A stretch of 64,000 nucleotides of DNA. It comes from Hordeum vulgare subsp. vulgare. Its lineage: Eukaryota > Streptophyta > Magnoliopsida > Poales > Poaceae. The stretch lies in contig NC_058524.1 of the NCBI RefSeq assembly GCF_904849725.1, forward strand, positions 29,357,001-29,421,000, given 5' to 3'. The translations under genes were made by a program, and so were the position numbers. Below are positions 11,401-22,352 of the stretch, in pieces (within the stretch, counting starts at the first letter, position 1; each line of letters opens with the position of its first letter). The notes under the pieces were generated by a model. It searched no databases, had not been told where the DNA came from, and was given only the letters and a program-made list of their open reading frames with translations.

Positions 11401-11729
11401 TTGTCTTCCATTGCGGTATCAGCATACTCAGGGAACATAGATCGGTAGTTGTCATCATCGTTCTCTTCTTCTTCATCGTCGTCTTCCATCATAACCCCTC
11501 TTTCTCCGTGCTTGGTCCAAACATTATAGCCCGACATAAAACCGGACCGAAGCAGGTGGCTCTGAATGACTCTTGAGGAAGTGTAATCCTTCTCATTCCG
11601 ACATTCAACACATGGACAAAACATATAGCCACCACCATGCTTGTTCGCATCGGCTGCATCTCGAAAAGAATGCACACCTTCTCTGTAAGCGGCTGTGCGT
11701 CGATCACCGTACATCCATGGATGGCTCAT
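8413..11729 (-). pseudogene. tnp2-like: CACTA A transposase (TNP2 type), one frameshift
   Basis: The N-terminal half (to about 10152) begins MSHPWMYGDRRT at 11729, preceded by what looks like intron and an AG acceptor. It shows the transposase-associated Cys/His region (FCPCVEC), an acidic linker, then the tnp2 domain (HMEDRMKDDKLRHTVDG, LSTHGMNPF). The C-terminal half (8413-10167) continues with MHLTKNLCVN, SHDCHVLM and the two plant CACTA domains DUF4218-like and DUF4216-like. The halves are in different frames: comparison of the overlap shows a 1-bp loss at about 10185-10192 near GKPVI. Full length for the family is otherwise present (about 1100 codons). In active elements this protein excises and inserts the DNA. 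Confidence 0.88.
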
Positions 11730-12039
11730 CTGCGTTATACGACAGTATATCAAATACAATCACGATCCTAAAAATTAGTACCGCACGGTCTAAACGAGGA
11801 AATATAGTTGCTAACCTTTTAGAATAAGTAGAAATAAAGAGGAAGAGGTTTAAGCGTGGCTTGGGCATCTCATATCGTAGTTGTGTTCGGTGAACTGAAG
11901 CGGCATCACTCTAACACACATTTCAACAAACACCTCTAGTGCATCAAAAAAAGTGGAGAGCAAGCATCCACCCACAATCCTCCATCCAAGAAAAATGCAA
12001 CGAAGAGGGGAGAGGGGGGTTGTGCTATATATAGGCAGA

Positions 12040-12282
12040 GGACTTTAGTCCCGGTTTGAGACACAAACCGGGACTAAAGGTGGCGCACATGCGGGCTGCC
12101 CACCGTGTAGCCCTTTAGTCCCGGTTTGGGACACGAACCGGGACTAAATGCTCCTTACGGGCCGGGACTAAAGCCTCGAGGGAGGCATTGGGAATTGGGG
12201 CGACGTGGCCGTGCCTTTAGTCCCGGCCCAGAGGCAGGCCGGGACTAAAGGGTCCCGGCCAAAGGCCCGTTTTCTACTAGTG
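12040..12282. repeat. Subterminal repeats of CACTA A, transposase side
   Basis: TTTAGTCCCGG and CCGGGACTAAA copies in inverted pairs up to the terminal TTTTCTACTAGTG. The transposase would be transcribed away from here, so the zone probably also holds its promoter; a TATATATAGG (about 12026-12035) is a TATA candidate on either strand. Confidence 0.75.
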
Positions 12283-12326
12283 CTCCCCCTCCTCCCCCTC
12301 CTTCATCCTCAGGTAGTAGGTGTAGG

Positions 12327-13153
12327 CAGGGCCGGGCCAACCATGGTGCCAAATGTGCCACTTGCACAGGGCCCATAATTTTAAGGGGCCCCAAATTTAG
12401 TATATAGAACTAGTAGTATTTCTCAAAAAAATATCATACTCACTGGAATTAGGACTAAGTCGATCGGAAGCTGGGATTGGGCCCGAGACGAGACCATCAA
12501 ACATATGTGCTTGATCGGTATTTTTCAAAAAAAAAAAGAGGAAACAGCTCGATCGATAATATGGAAACGCTACCGTCGGTCTAAAAAGCATACCGTCGCT
12601 ATAGGCAACATGATCGTCTCGTTGCCTTCGTCTCATCAGATCGATCGCATTTAGACTGTTGTCGCCGTTGCCTTCGTACCTTCCTCTCCCAAATTTCAAA
12701 GTCGTCGCTTCGTCGGATCGATTCGTGACCGATTCTAGCCTTCAAGTGCTTAGTGAGTCCTCTTTTTCGATTAACTTCGACTCCTATTCCTAGTTCTGAA
12801 TTTCTTAGTTAACTTTTGGCAGGGATCGTTACTTCGTTAGAAATCGGTATTTACCTCCTCGGTTAAAGATCATAGTTTAGCAATTTAATCAAACATGACC
12901 CAAAATTAGGTAAGTTATATGGTTTGTCTAACATCCAAACATTGATGACTGATATCCAATTAATATATGCTACTTTATAATTAATTTAATTTAATTCATA
13001 TTTTTTATCTTATGCTTCAATAATACAGATTTGCGTTATCGTGGAAAATATTAGTCTGGTTTCTATAATTACTTGTTAATTCATTTTTTCAGTGAGATAG
13101 GGCCCTATTTTTTAGTTTCGTACAAGGCCTCAGATTTTGCCGGCCCGGCCCTG
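12327..13153. mobile_element. Non-autonomous hAT element, 827 bp
   Basis: The ends are perfect inverted copies of CAGGGCCGGGCC. The 8-bp sequence GGTGTAGG lies on both sides (12319-12326 and 13154-13161) and occurs once in the intact paralogue at 49.97 kb. Eight-bp duplications and CAGGG-type ends are hAT hallmarks. There is no transposase ORF inside; the body is AT-rich. The GGCCC-rich ends resemble zinc-finger (ZMYM-like) hAT elements of grasses, which is a tentative family guess. Confidence 0.93.
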
Positions 13154-13161
13154 GGTGTAGG

Positions 13162-13545
13162 TAGTCATGGTCGTTGCTGATGTCCATGGGAAGCAACACA
13201 GTCATGGGGTGAAGGGAGTGCACGATCAAGCATGGGTGTTTATATTGACCCGATCATCAGGTATATACGTACATATATGTTGTTTGTGCCGGAGATACGG
13301 AATAACACTACAGCAGTACGTACGTAGCGCGGCCGCAGTTCATGGAATGGGAATATTAGTGGCAGAGGCAGGCGTGGCTACTCTCTATTGGCTCGGCATA
13401 CAGTGTTATTTGCTGTGTTGGCTCTAGCGTGGGACCACTGAAAACGCCGCTTTCTTTGAAGATCAAGACCATCTTTTTGGCAGCTTCTACGCGCGACCGT
13501 CTCCCTTGTGAGCTATGTGGGATGTGGCATCCCCTGACATCTGTA
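13162..13545. repeat. Paralogous 5' region of the RING-H2 gene, copy 1
   Basis: This stretch matches 49985-50390 almost base for base, including GTTTATATTGACCCGATCAT and the GCGCGACCGTCTCCCTT end. Copy 1 lacks about 28 bp found in copy 2 after that point. It is host DNA duplicated together with the gene. Confidence 0.88.
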
Positions 13546-14680
13546 ACGGGATCTTACAAATTGGATTCTTGGTACGTTTGCGGATGTGTTTGGATGCATC
13601 CGTGGATATAGTTCGGACTTTTCATAAATCCACATCTTCATATCCGCATATCTTGTATCCGGCATCATATATTCATACAGTTCAATAGAATGTAGTATGT
13701 AGATCATTAACTGATCAAAATTGACAGCAAACGAACATATAAACCGATATCAAATGGGCATAATTCACGTAAACATCAACAAACGATCACCAAAAGGCAT
13801 AATTCACATAGCCGGCACATGGCACCTTCGTCGCGCTCCTCGTCGACGTCGTCGTTCGTGATGGCCTCCCACACTCGAAGGGATCGAAGAATAATCTTCA
13901 TCTTCACCGCTCACACGCCGTAGTTGGCGTCGGTGAGCATTGGTACTGGCTGGGGATGTTGCGATGCACCTGAACGTTGCCGCCGCCCGTTCCCCAACCA
14001 CTGGTTGCTGACTTGCCGCCCTTCTTCACCTTGTCGCTGTTCTTGTTCGCCTTGGCACCGCCGTTGCCGGACTTGATCGATTCAGCATCGCTATCCGCCA
14101 TCGTAGATAGTAGATCGTGAAGGCTATAGATACCAATTATTGGCTTTGATCCCTAGATCGAATCATCCAGAAGCTACCACGTACTTGTAAGCAAAGCTAA
14201 CAAGCAAGCAAGCTAGCAGCTTGATGGATTTTGCATGCAACACATACGTACGCGACCTGGTAAAAGCTGGATCGAATCGATCGTAGATGGATACTCTCGA
14301 CGGGTTTTCTGCGACTTAGCGAACGAAGGCACCGAATCGATGGATTGCAAACAGGCTCGTGTCAAGCCTTGCTTTTTTGCTTTAATTTGTATTATTTTGC
14401 TGGTGTATACAAGGTTGGGATACACGCATATATATATACATACGATGTACTGCTACCTGTCCGACTCGGAGTACTACACGTCTACAACTAATACTACTGC
14501 AGTTGGAGTACTACTCAGACTAGTAGAATCGTGTTTAACTCTAATAATGACATGCCGGGCAATTGACGCAAGGCTCATAAGAGCATGTGTTAATAATATA
14601 GCTAATTATTGGTTATAAGATATTGTCATATGATCTATAGCCAACATATATATGTACTCATATAATAAGGTTGGTTATAA
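13546..14680. other. Host intergenic DNA; possible small gene remnant
   Basis: A 65-codon minus-strand frame (13904-14101, starting MADSDAESIKSGNGGAKANK) is Gly/Lys/Ser rich and has no recognised family; it may be a gene fragment. From about 14575 on the sequence is AT-rich and repeat-like (GTACTCATATAATAAGGTTG), recurring at 40649 and partly at 15718. Confidence 0.4.
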
Positions 14681-15186
14681 CACTAGTAGAAAATGGGTCT
14701 TTCGGCCGAAGCCCAAAACCACATTAGCCCCGGTTCAAACTAAAACCAGGACCAATGCCTGGCATTGGTCCCTGTTCGAACTGCCAGGCCCTAGCGGGAC
14801 AATAGCCCCGGTTCGGTTCGATGCATTAGCCCCGGTTTGCGCTAAAAACCGAGACTAAAGATCCAACGACTAACGTGTGGTGTGCCACGATGGTGGCAAC
14901 CGTTCGTATCCCCCTTTAGTCCCGGTTGGTGGTTCAACCCGGGACTAAAGGTCTGACACGTGGCCTGCCGTAGTGGTGGCAACCGTTGGTATCCCACTTT
15001 AGTCCCGGTTGGTGGCTCAATCCGGGACTAAAGGCCCAAACGATTTGCATCCCGCTTCCCAAAACCACAACCGAAGCACAGTCTCTGTCGCTATTTCTCT
15101 GTTCTTCTTCCTCTCTCGCTCTCGCTCTGTTCTTCTCCTCTCTCGCTCTGTTCTTCCCCTCTCTTTTTTCCTTCTCTTCTTCCACC

Positions 15187-15426
15187 ATGCCAACTAGCTT
15201 TGGAGAGGTGCTCGCACATGGCAAGACCAAGCTCGATGTCGTGTATACAAACGAGAGCGGGGAGGTGCCGCATTTTTTTAGACAGTTGAAGGAACGATGG
15301 CTTGACTCCGCAGTGGATCATGAGAAGTTCTTGGGGCTTGATCTGGAGTACACGACCGATCAACGCGGTGTTGTCGTCATCCAACTATGTTTCAAACACC
15401 ATGTCTTGATCTTCCAATGGACGAGG
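15187..15426 (+). pseudogene. 3'-5' exonuclease-like exon captured by CACTA X
   Basis: The ATG at 15187 opens an 80-codon exon ending at a GGTATGT donor. It contains LGLDLEYT, with the D-x-E of exonuclease motif I of the DEDD family (Werner-type, DNA_pol_A_exo1), followed by GVVVIQLCF as in that fold. The leader before it is CT-rich. Only this exon is present; motifs II and III are missing because the element is cut at 15716, so no active enzyme can be made. Family assignment rests on motif I and its spacing. Confidence 0.6.
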
Positions 15427-15469
15427 TATGTTTTGAGGCTTTCTTTGATCCAAGGTTATGAAAATTGCA

Positions 15470-15481
15470 TATATGTATATG

Positions 15482-15577
<96 letters not shown>

Positions 15578-15580
15578 TAG
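15470..15580. repeat. (TA)n microsatellite with TG interruptions
   Basis: Alternating TA run broken by single ATGTAT steps, in the intron after the exonuclease exon. Confidence 0.95.
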
Positions 15581-15716
15581 TGATTTCTTTAAGTTTCATT
15601 GGATAGCAATATGCAGTTTCTATATATGTTTCATTGAATAGTTAATTGAGGGTTTCTTGATCAATTCATAGGATATGAAAATTGCATAGAATCGATAGCT
15701 ATACGTTACATTTTGG

Positions 15717-16075
15717 AATCCTATAATAAGGTTGGTTATACGGTCGACTATTAGATTTGTATTTTTTGTCATCTTCTTTCTATCTTTTTTTCACGTTTAT
15801 TGCATCTGTGTAAGAACACGCATGTAGCTCAGTTTTTGTATTAGATCGTACTCCCCTTACTTTTTCGTGTCTTTTTTTCTTCACATAGAAAAAATTTACC
15901 ATGTAAGCGGATATAAACCTGCTATTGTACTTGCTTTGCTTTAAGGCGAAGAATATGGCTGCACGAATATGATCTAGACCAAGGTATCCAAGTATCTTTC
16001 CCCAGTGTAACTGTGTAATGATGACGATGGCACGCGGCAGTGAAACTCGAGCGCGAGGAAAGAACGTAGGATTTC
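15717..16075. repeat. Repeated host segment, copy 1 (matches 40657-40996)
   Basis: Similar over about 350 bp to 40657-40996, for example AAGGTTGGTTATA, CGACTATTAGATTTG, ATTGCATCTGTGTAAGAACA and GCGGCAGTGAAACTCGAGCG. Similarity stops at GTAGGATTTCAAAA, where LTR sequence begins here and unique host sequence continues in copy 2. Confidence 0.85.
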
Positions 16076-16766
16076 AAAATCCTAGATTATTCGTTCGGTA
16101 ATTTGATATGTTGTATGTTGTTTTTCCTCTAGTGGTGTTATGTGAACGTCGACTACATAACACTTCACCATTATTTGGGCCTAGATAAAGGCATTGGAAA
16201 GTAGTAAGTAGATGATGGGTTGCTACAGTGACAGAAGCTTAAACCCTAGTTTATGCGTTGCTTCGTAAGGGGCTGATTTGGATCCACTAGTTTAATGCTA
16301 TGCATGGTTAGACTTTGTCTTAATTCTTCTTTCGTATTTGCGGATGCTTGCGAGAGGGGTTAATCATAAGTGGGATGCTTGTCCAAGTAAGGGCAGTACC
16401 CAAGCGTCGGTCCATCCACATATCAAACTATCAAAGTAACGAACGCGAATCATATAAACATGATGAACTAGCATGACAGAAATTCCCGTGTGTCCTCGGG
16501 AGCGTTTTTCCTCCTATAAGACTTTGTCCAGGCTTGTCCCATGCTACAAAAGGCATTGGGCCACTTTGCTGCACCGTTGCTACTTTTTTTACTTGTTGCT
16601 CGCTACGAATCATCTCACCACACAATCACTTGTTACCGACAATTTCAGTGCTTGCAGATATTTCCTTGCTGAAAACCACTTGCCAGATCCTTCTGCTCCT
16701 CGTTGGGTTCGACACTGTTACTTATCGAAAGGACTACGATTGATCCCCTATACTTGTGGGTCATCA
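16076..16766 (+). repeat. Gypsy 1 5' LTR, 3' portion only
   Basis: It ends CTTGTGGGTCATCA at 16766, followed by the PBS. It contains CCTATAAGAC (about 16514) as a TATA-like promoter element and TCGTTGGGTTCGACACT near the end. The start of the LTR is absent, replaced by the repeated host segment. Confidence 0.75.
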
Positions 16767-16777
16767 AGACTCTTTTC

Positions 16778-16795
16778 TGGCGTTGTTGCCGGGGA
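16778..16795 (+). other. Primer binding site, tRNA-Asp type
   Basis: TGGCGTTGTTGCCGGGGA is close to the complement of the plant tRNA-Asp 3' end (TGGCGCCGTTGCCGGGGA, from memory), with two C-to-T changes, 11 bp after the LTR end. Confidence 0.75.
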
Positions 16796-16932
16796 GTGAA
16801 GCGCCTTTGGTAAGTGGAACTTGGTAAGGAAACATTCATATAGTGTGCTGAATTTTATTGTCAATTGTCACCATGGATACTAATCCTTTGAGGGGCTTGT
16901 TCGGGGTATCTTCACCTTGAACGGAAGCACGA

Positions 16933-19900
16933 ATGGTTCCTCCTCAACCTGCTGCACCTACTGAAAATATTTTCTTTGAATTTCCTTCGGGTATGCTTGA
17001 GAAACTGCTGGCTAATCCTTTTACAGGAGATGGAACATCACACCCAGACTTGCATCTAATCTATGTAGATGAAGTTTGTGGTTTATTTAAGCTTGCAGGT
17101 GTGCCCGAGGATGAGGTCAAGAAGAAGGTCTTTCCTTTATCTTTGAAGGATAAGGCGTTGACATGGTATAGGCTATGTAATGATACTGGAACATGGGACT
17201 ACAATCGGTTGAAATTGGAATTTCATCAAAAGTTTTATCCTATGCATTTAGTACATCGTGATCAAAATTATATTTACAATTTTTTGCCTCGTGACAGAGA
17301 AAGCATCGCTCAAGCTTGGAGGAGGCTTAAATCAATGTTATATTCATGCCCCAATCATGAGCTCTCGAGAGAAATTATCATTCAGAACTTCTATGCTCGG
17401 CTTTCTCATGATGATCGCACCATGCTTGACACTTCTTGTACCGGTTCTTTTATGAAGAGAGATATTGACTTCAAATGGAATTTATTGAAGAGAATTAAAC
17501 GCAACTCTGAAGATTGGGAGCTTGAAGAAGGTAAGGAGTCAGGTATAAATTTCACGTTTGATTGCGTTAAATCCTTTGTTGAGACAAATACCTTTAGTGA
17601 TTTTAGCGCTAAGTATGGACTCGACTCTGAGATAGTAGCTTCATTGTGTGAATCCTTTGCTGCTCATATTGATCTCCCCAAAGAGAAGTGGTTCAAATAT
17701 CATCCTCCTTTAGAAATCAATGTAGTTAAACCCAATCCAGTTGAAGAGAAAGTCATTGCCTATAATGATCCAGTTGTTCCGAGTGCTTACATTGAGAAAC
17801 CACCTTTCCCTGTTAGGATAAATGATCATTCTAAAGCTTCAACTGTGATACGTAGAGGCTATATTAGAACACCTACACCCCCTGAGCAAATTAGAGTTGA
17901 ACCTAGCATTGCTATTATCAAAGATCTTCTGTCCGACGATGTTGAGGGACATAATATTCACTTCTATGAAGATGCTGCTAGAATTGCTAAACCTCACGTT
18001 AGAGACAAACACAGGCCTGTTGTTGGCATGCCTGTGGTTTCTCATAAGATAGGAAATCATTGTTATCATGGCTTATGTGACGTGGGTGCTAGTGTTAGTG
18101 CAATACCTCAATCCTTATATGATGAAATCAAAGACGAGATTGCACCTATTGAGATAGAGCCTATTGATGTCATTATTCAGCTTGCCAATAGAGATACTAT
18201 CTGCCCTGTGGGAATTGTTAGCGATGTTGAAGTCTTGTGTGGTAAAACGAAGTATCCTGCTGATTTCTTCGTTCTTGCTACCGCACAAGATAGGTTTTGT
18301 CCCATCATATTTGGCAGACCTTTTCTCAATACTGTCAATGCTCATATTGATTGTGAGAAGCAAACTGTCACTGTTGGTTTTGAAGGTGTGTCACACGAGT
18401 TCAATTTCTCTAAGTTTGGTAGACAACCTCATGAAAAGGAGTTGCCTAGCAGGGATAAAACTATTGCCTTAGCCTCTATTGCCGTGCCTTCTACTGATCC
18501 CTTAGAGCAATACTTGCTTGAGCATGAAAATGATATGCATATGGATGAAAGGGATGAGATAGATAGAGTTGTCTTAGAACAATATCCTATCCTTAAGAAT
18601 AACTTGCCTGTTGAACTGCTTGGGGATCCACCCCCACCAAAGGGTGATCCTATGTTCGAGCCTAAACAGTTTCCAGATACTCTTAAGTATGCCTATCTTG
18701 ATGAAAAGGAGATATATCCTGTTATTATTAGTGCTAGCCTCTCGGAGCATGAAGAAAAGAAGTTACTAAAAACTCTGAGGAAGCACCGTGCTGCTATTGG
18801 ATATACTCTTGATGATCTTAAGGGCATTAGTCCCACTCTATGCCAGCACAAGATTAAAACTGATCCTGATTTCAAACGAGTTGCTGATCATCAAAGGAGA
18901 CTGAATCCTAAGATGAAAGAAGTAGTAAGAAAAGAAATATTAAAGCTACTTGAAGCAGGTATTATCTATCCTATTGCTCATAGCGATTGGGTGAGTCTGG
19001 TGCATTGCCTTCCTAAGAAGGGAAGAATTACCGTTGTCCCTAATGATACGGATGAATTGATCCCACACAGGATTATTACTCGCTATAGGATGGTGATCGA
19101 TTTTAGAAAACTGAATACAGCCACTAGGAAAGATCATTACCCTCTGCCTTTTATCGACCAAATGCTAGAAAGGTTGTCTAAACACACACACTTCTGCTTT
19201 CTAGACGGTTATTCTGGTTTCTCCCAAATACCAGTTGCACAATCTGATGAGGAGAAAACCACTTTCACCTGCCCTTTCGGTACCTTTGCTTACATACGTA
19301 TGCCTTTTGGCTTGTGTAATGCACCTGCCACCTTTCAAAGATGTATGATGGCTATATTCTCTGGCTTTTGTGAAAAAATTGTCGAGGTTTTCATGGATGA
19401 CTTCTCCGTTTACGGGTCTTCCTTTGATGATTGCCTCAGCAACCTTGATCGAGTCTTGCGTAGATGTAAAGGCACCAATCTTGTCTTGAATTGGGAGAAG
19501 TGCCACTTTATGGTTAATGAAGGCATCGTCTTAGGACCTAAAATTTCTGAAAGAGGTACTGAAGTCGATAAGGCTAAGGTTGATGCAATCGAGAAAATGC
19601 CATACCCCATAGATATCAAAGGTATAAGAAGTTCCCTTGGTCATGCTAGTTTCTATAGAAGGTTCGTTAAAGACTTCTCTAAAATTTCTAGGCCTCTTAC
19701 CAATCTCTTGCAAAATGATATTCCTTTTTTCTTTGACAAGGATTGTGAGGAAGCCTTCGAAATACTTAAGAGGGCTTTGATAACTGCACCTATTGTTCAA
19801 CCACCTGATTGGAACTTACCTTTTGAGATCATGTGTGACGCTAGTGATTATGCTGTTGGTGCTGTTCTAGGGCAAAGAGTCGTTAAGAAGTTGAATGTTA

Positions 19901-21651
19901 TTCACTGTGCTAGTAAAACTCTAGACAGTGCCCAGAGAAACTATGCCACTATGGAGAAGGAATTTTTAGCAGTCGTGTTTGCATGTGAAAAGTTCAGGTC
20001 TTATATAGTTGATTCCAAAGTCATTATTCACACTGATCACGCTGCTATTAACTACCTCATGGAGAAGAAGGACGCTAAACCTAGAATTATCAGATGGGTT
20101 CTCTTGCTACAAGAATTTGATTTGCACGTTGTCGACAGAAAGGGTGCTGATAACCCAGTAGCAGATAACTTGTCTAGGTTGGAGAACGTTCTTGATGACC
20201 CACAACATATTGATGATAGCTTTCCTGATGAGCAATCGAATGTCATCAATGCTTCACGTAGTGCACCGTGGTATGCTGATTATGCAAACTATATCGTTGC
20301 CAAATATATACCACCTAGTTTCACGTACCAGCAAAAGAAGAAATTCTTCTTTGACTTGAGACACTACTTTTGGGATGATCCTCACCTTTATAAGGAAGGA
20401 GTAGATGGTGTTATTAGACGTTGTGTACCTGAACATGAAGAGGGACATATCCTACAGAAGTGTCACTCCGAGGCCTACGGAGGACACCATGCGGGAGATA
20501 GAACTGCGCACAAGGTATTGCAATCAGGTTTCTATTGGCCCACTCTCTTCAAGGATGCCCGTAAGTTTGTCTTGTCTTGTGACGAATGTCAAAGAATAGG
20601 TAATATTAGCAAACGTCAGGAAATGCCTATGAACTACTCACTTGTCATTGAACCATTTGATGTGTGGGGCTTTGATTATATGGGACCTTTTCCAAAATCC
20701 AATGGGTATACTCACATCTTAGTTGCTGTTGATTACATCACTAAGTGGGTAGAAGCTATCCCCACTAGTAGTGCTGATCACAACACCTCTGTCAAGATGC
20801 TGAAAGTAGTTATCTTCCCAAGATTTGGAGTCCCTAGATATCTAATGACCGACGGTGGTTCATACTTCATTCATGGTGCTTTCCGTAAAACGCTTGCTAA
20901 GTACGATGTCAACCATAGAATTGTGTCTCCCTATCACCCTCAGTCCAATGGTCAAGTAGAGCTAAGTAATAGAGAGATTAAACTGATTCTGCAAAAGACT
21001 GTCAACAGGTCTAGAAAGAATTGGTCTAAGAAGCTCGATGATGCACTGTGGGCTTATAGAACTGCCTATAAGAATCCCATGGGCATGTCTCCATACAAAA
21101 TGGTGTATGGGAAAGCATGTCACTTACCTCTTGAGCTAGAGCATAAAGCTTATTGGGCAATCAAAGAGCTCAACTTTGATTTCAAACTTGCCGGTGAGAA
21201 GAGGTTATTTGATATTAGCTCGCTTGATGAGTGGAGAACTCAGGCATATGAGAATGCCAAGCTGTTCAAAGAGAAGGTTAAGAGGTGGCATGATAAGAGG
21301 ATACAAAAGCGTGAGTTCAATGTAGGTGATTACGTCTTGCTATATAACTCTCGTTTAAGATTCTTTGCAGGCAAGCTTCTCTCTAAATGGGAAGGTCCCT
21401 ATGTTGTTGAGGAAGTATATCGTTCCGGTGCTATCAAGATCAACAACACGGAAGGTAATTGTCCGAGAGAGGTAAATGGGGAGAGAATCAAGCATTATAT
21501 CTCAGGTACTCCCATCAATGTTGAAAGCAATATCATCAATACCATAACTCCGGAGGAATACCTAAGGGATGTTTACCAGCCTGTTTCAGACTCCAAAAAC
21601 GAAGAGGTATGTGATTCGGTAAGAAAACAGAGTCCAAAACTTTTCCAGTAG
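16933..21651 (+). CDS. Gypsy 1 gag-pol polyprotein, uninterrupted
   Basis: 1572 codons without a stop. Gag: residues about 20-220, with the retrotransposon gag core ([11 protein letters not shown]). Protease near residue 382 ([11 protein letters not shown], catalytic Asp present). Reverse transcriptase about 640-860, with VIDFRKLN and the active site FMDDFS near residue 820. RNase H about 955-1080 ([25 protein letters not shown]). Integrase with an HHCC zinc finger ([14 protein letters not shown]) and a D-D-E set near 1247 (GFDYMGPF), 1307 (MTDGGS) and 1343 (VELSNREIK). It drives reverse transcription and integration of the element. A start further upstream is blocked by the leader. The ORF is intact although the element has lost its LTR ends. 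Confidence 0.93.
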   Translation: MVPPQPAAPTENIFFEFPSGMLEKLLANPFTGDGTSHPDLHLIYVDEVCGLFKLAGVPEDEVKKKVFPLSLKDKALTWYRLCNDTGTWDYNRLKLEFHQKFYPMHLVHRDQNYIYNFLPRDRESIAQAWRRLKSMLYSCPNHELSREIIIQNFYARLSHDDRTMLDTSCTGSFMKRDIDFKWNLLKRIKRNSEDWELEEGKESGINFTFDCVKSFVETNTFSDFSAKYGLDSEIVASLCESFAAHIDLPKEKWFKYHPPLEINVVKPNPVEEKVIAYNDPVVPSAYIEKPPFPVRINDHSKASTVIRRGYIRTPTPPEQIRVEPSIAIIKDLLSDDVEGHNIHFYEDAARIAKPHVRDKHRPVVGMPVVSHKIGNHCYHGLCDVGASVSAIPQSLYDEIKDEIAPIEIEPIDVIIQLANRDTICPVGIVSDVEVLCGKTKYPADFFVLATAQDRFCPIIFGRPFLNTVNAHIDCEKQTVTVGFEGVSHEFNFSKFGRQPHEKELPSRDKTIALASIAVPSTDPLEQYLLEHENDMHMDERDEIDRVVLEQYPILKNNLPVELLGDPPPPKGDPMFEPKQFPDTLKYAYLDEKEIYPVIISASLSEHEEKKLLKTLRKHRAAIGYTLDDLKGISPTLCQHKIKTDPDFKRVADHQRRLNPKMKEVVRKEILKLLEAGIIYPIAHSDWVSLVHCLPKKGRITVVPNDTDELIPHRIITRYRMVIDFRKLNTATRKDHYPLPFIDQMLERLSKHTHFCFLDGYSGFSQIPVAQSDEEKTTFTCPFGTFAYIRMPFGLCNAPATFQRCMMAIFSGFCEKIVEVFMDDFSVYGSSFDDCLSNLDRVLRRCKGTNLVLNWEKCHFMVNEGIVLGPKISERGTEVDKAKVDAIEKMPYPIDIKGIRSSLGHASFYRRFVKDFSKISRPLTNLLQNDIPFFFDKDCEEAFEILKRALITAPIVQPPDWNLPFEIMCDASDYAVGAVLGQRVVKKLNVIHCASKTLDSAQRNYATMEKEFLAVVFACEKFRSYIVDSKVIIHTDHAAINYLMEKKDAKPRIIRWVLLLQEFDLHVVDRKGADNPVADNLSRLENVLDDPQHIDDSFPDEQSNVINASRSAPWYADYANYIVAKYIPPSFTYQQKKKFFFDLRHYFWDDPHLYKEGVDGVIRRCVPEHEEGHILQKCHSEAYGGHHAGDRTAHKVLQSGFYWPTLFKDARKFVLSCDECQRIGNISKRQEMPMNYSLVIEPFDVWGFDYMGPFPKSNGYTHILVAVDYITKWVEAIPTSSADHNTSVKMLKVVIFPRFGVPRYLMTDGGSYFIHGAFRKTLAKYDVNHRIVSPYHPQSNGQVELSNREIKLILQKTVNRSRKNWSKKLDDALWAYRTAYKNPMGMSPYKMVYGKACHLPLELEHKAYWAIKELNFDFKLAGEKRLFDISSLDEWRTQAYENAKLFKEKVKRWHDKRIQKREFNVGDYVLLYNSRLRFFAGKLLSKWEGPYVVEEVYRSGAIKINNTEGNCPREVNGERIKHYISGTPINVESNIINTITPEEYLRDVYQPVSDSKNEEVCDSVRKQSPKLFQ

Positions 21652-21920
21652 GAAATTTTCTCTGTTTTGGAATATTTGAAAAAATACAAAAATTGGAAGT
21701 AGTCCGGAAAGTGCGCGAGGAGGCGACAAGCCTACACGACGCGGCCCACCCCCTGGCCACGCCGTGAGGGCTTGTGGCCACCTCGTGCGCCTCCCGGACT
21801 CCGTTTTCGTGCAGGGTACTCCTTCTGGTCTAAAAAAAATCATTATATATACTCTCGTTTGGTCTGACCCCTACATCACGCAGATTTCCTCTGTTTTTCG
21901 TTTCGAGCCTGTTTTCTGCC
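21652..21920 (+). promoter_or_regulatory. GC-rich spacer between pol and the post-pol ORF
   Basis: Non-coding, with a GC-rich core (GCGCGAGGAGGCGACAAGCC) and a TATATATACTCTCG (about 21845) downstream. Its layout recalls the LTR promoter region, as does the matching spacer of Gypsy 2 at 28960-29290; promoter function is inference. Confidence 0.35.
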
Positions 21921-22352
21921 GTGGATCTAGGTCAAGATGTCTTCCCAGGAATCTGTGGGGAGAACAACCTCCGTCAAATCTATGGAGAAGTTCATGCTGA
22001 TCTGAAAAGGATGGAGGTCATGGAGGCTAAGGAGAGGCTACCTAAAGAAACCAAGGGCAAAGCTAAGGAGAAGGATCAGGCATGGGACGAAGTGCAATCT
22101 ATGCTCAACAAAGAAGAAGTTGAAGAAGTGGATTTCCTCCAACCTTACCTCCACCTACTGTCTCCATCTTTGATTAAACTCTTGAGGTTTTGCAAAACAA
22201 CTCGTGGTCGTAATACTTGTCTCACTCGTAAAGTTGTTTTGCTGGAGAAACATATCACATATCTCCAAGGTATAAATCAAAGACTGATGGCCCTCTTGGA
22301 GTCAAAGATTGCAACAACTACTCCACGATCACCACCAAAGGAAGACAACTGA
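21921..22352 (+). CDS. Gypsy 1 post-pol small ORF, coiled-coil-like
   Basis: 143 codons. The conserved-looking part begins at about residue 26 (LKRMEVMEAKERLPKETKGK), is Lys/Glu rich and has leucine spacing suited to a coiled coil (VVLLEKHITYLQGINQRLMA). It lies in the env position of Athila-like elements. No signal peptide or transmembrane span is seen. The first residues may be non-coding. Function unknown. Confidence 0.5.
   Translation: MDLGQDVFPGICGENNLRQIYGEVHADLKRMEVMEAKERLPKETKGKAKEKDQAWDEVQSMLNKEEVEEVDFLQPYLHLLSPSLIKLLRFCKTTRGRNTCLTRKVVLLEKHITYLQGINQRLMALLESKIATTTPRSPPKEDN

Larger units (their letters stand above)
188..12282 (-). mobile_element. CACTA element A (En/Spm type), about 12.1 kb
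   Basis: The left end begins CACTAGTGGGGACGG and the right end finishes ...TTTTCTACTAGTG, so both termini have CACTA ends. The flanking trinucleotide CTC is at 185-187 and again at 12283-12285, the 3-bp target duplication expected for this superfamily. Inside, all in the order of a CACTA element, are a TNP2-type transposase (minus), a small spliced coiled-coil gene (plus), and ORF1 with Transposase_24-like and Ulp1-like parts (minus). The subterminal zones are dense in TTTAGTCCCGG and its complement. The element is structurally complete, but its transposase has a frameshift and ORF1 has several stops, so it looks non-autonomous now. Confidence 0.93.
72..13233 (-). pseudogene. RING-H2 gene paralogue, split by two transposons
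   Basis: Three host pieces (about 72-187, 12283-12326 and 13154-13233) join to match the 5' half of the intact RING-H2 gene at 49270-50052, including the region after its start codon. The copy lacks the acidic middle and the whole RING domain, because similarity ends at about 72. It is interrupted by CACTA A between 187 and 12283 and by a hAT element between 12326 and 13154. The two insertion points are only about 35-45 bp apart in gene sequence. The gene cannot make a ligase. That it is a duplicate of the 49-kb gene is seen directly; whether the truncation came before the insertions is not known. Confidence 0.85.
14681..15716 (+). mobile_element. CACTA element X, 5' fragment with captured exonuclease
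   Basis: It begins CACTAGTAGAAAATGGG and continues with subterminal TTTAGTCCCGG, TTAGCCCCGG and complementary motifs to about 15030. A CT-rich leader and an exonuclease exon follow. The fragment stops abruptly at about 15716, where host-like repeated DNA resumes; no matching 3' terminus is found there. It is therefore truncated, or its other end has been moved (one candidate is the end at 47014). Confidence 0.75.
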
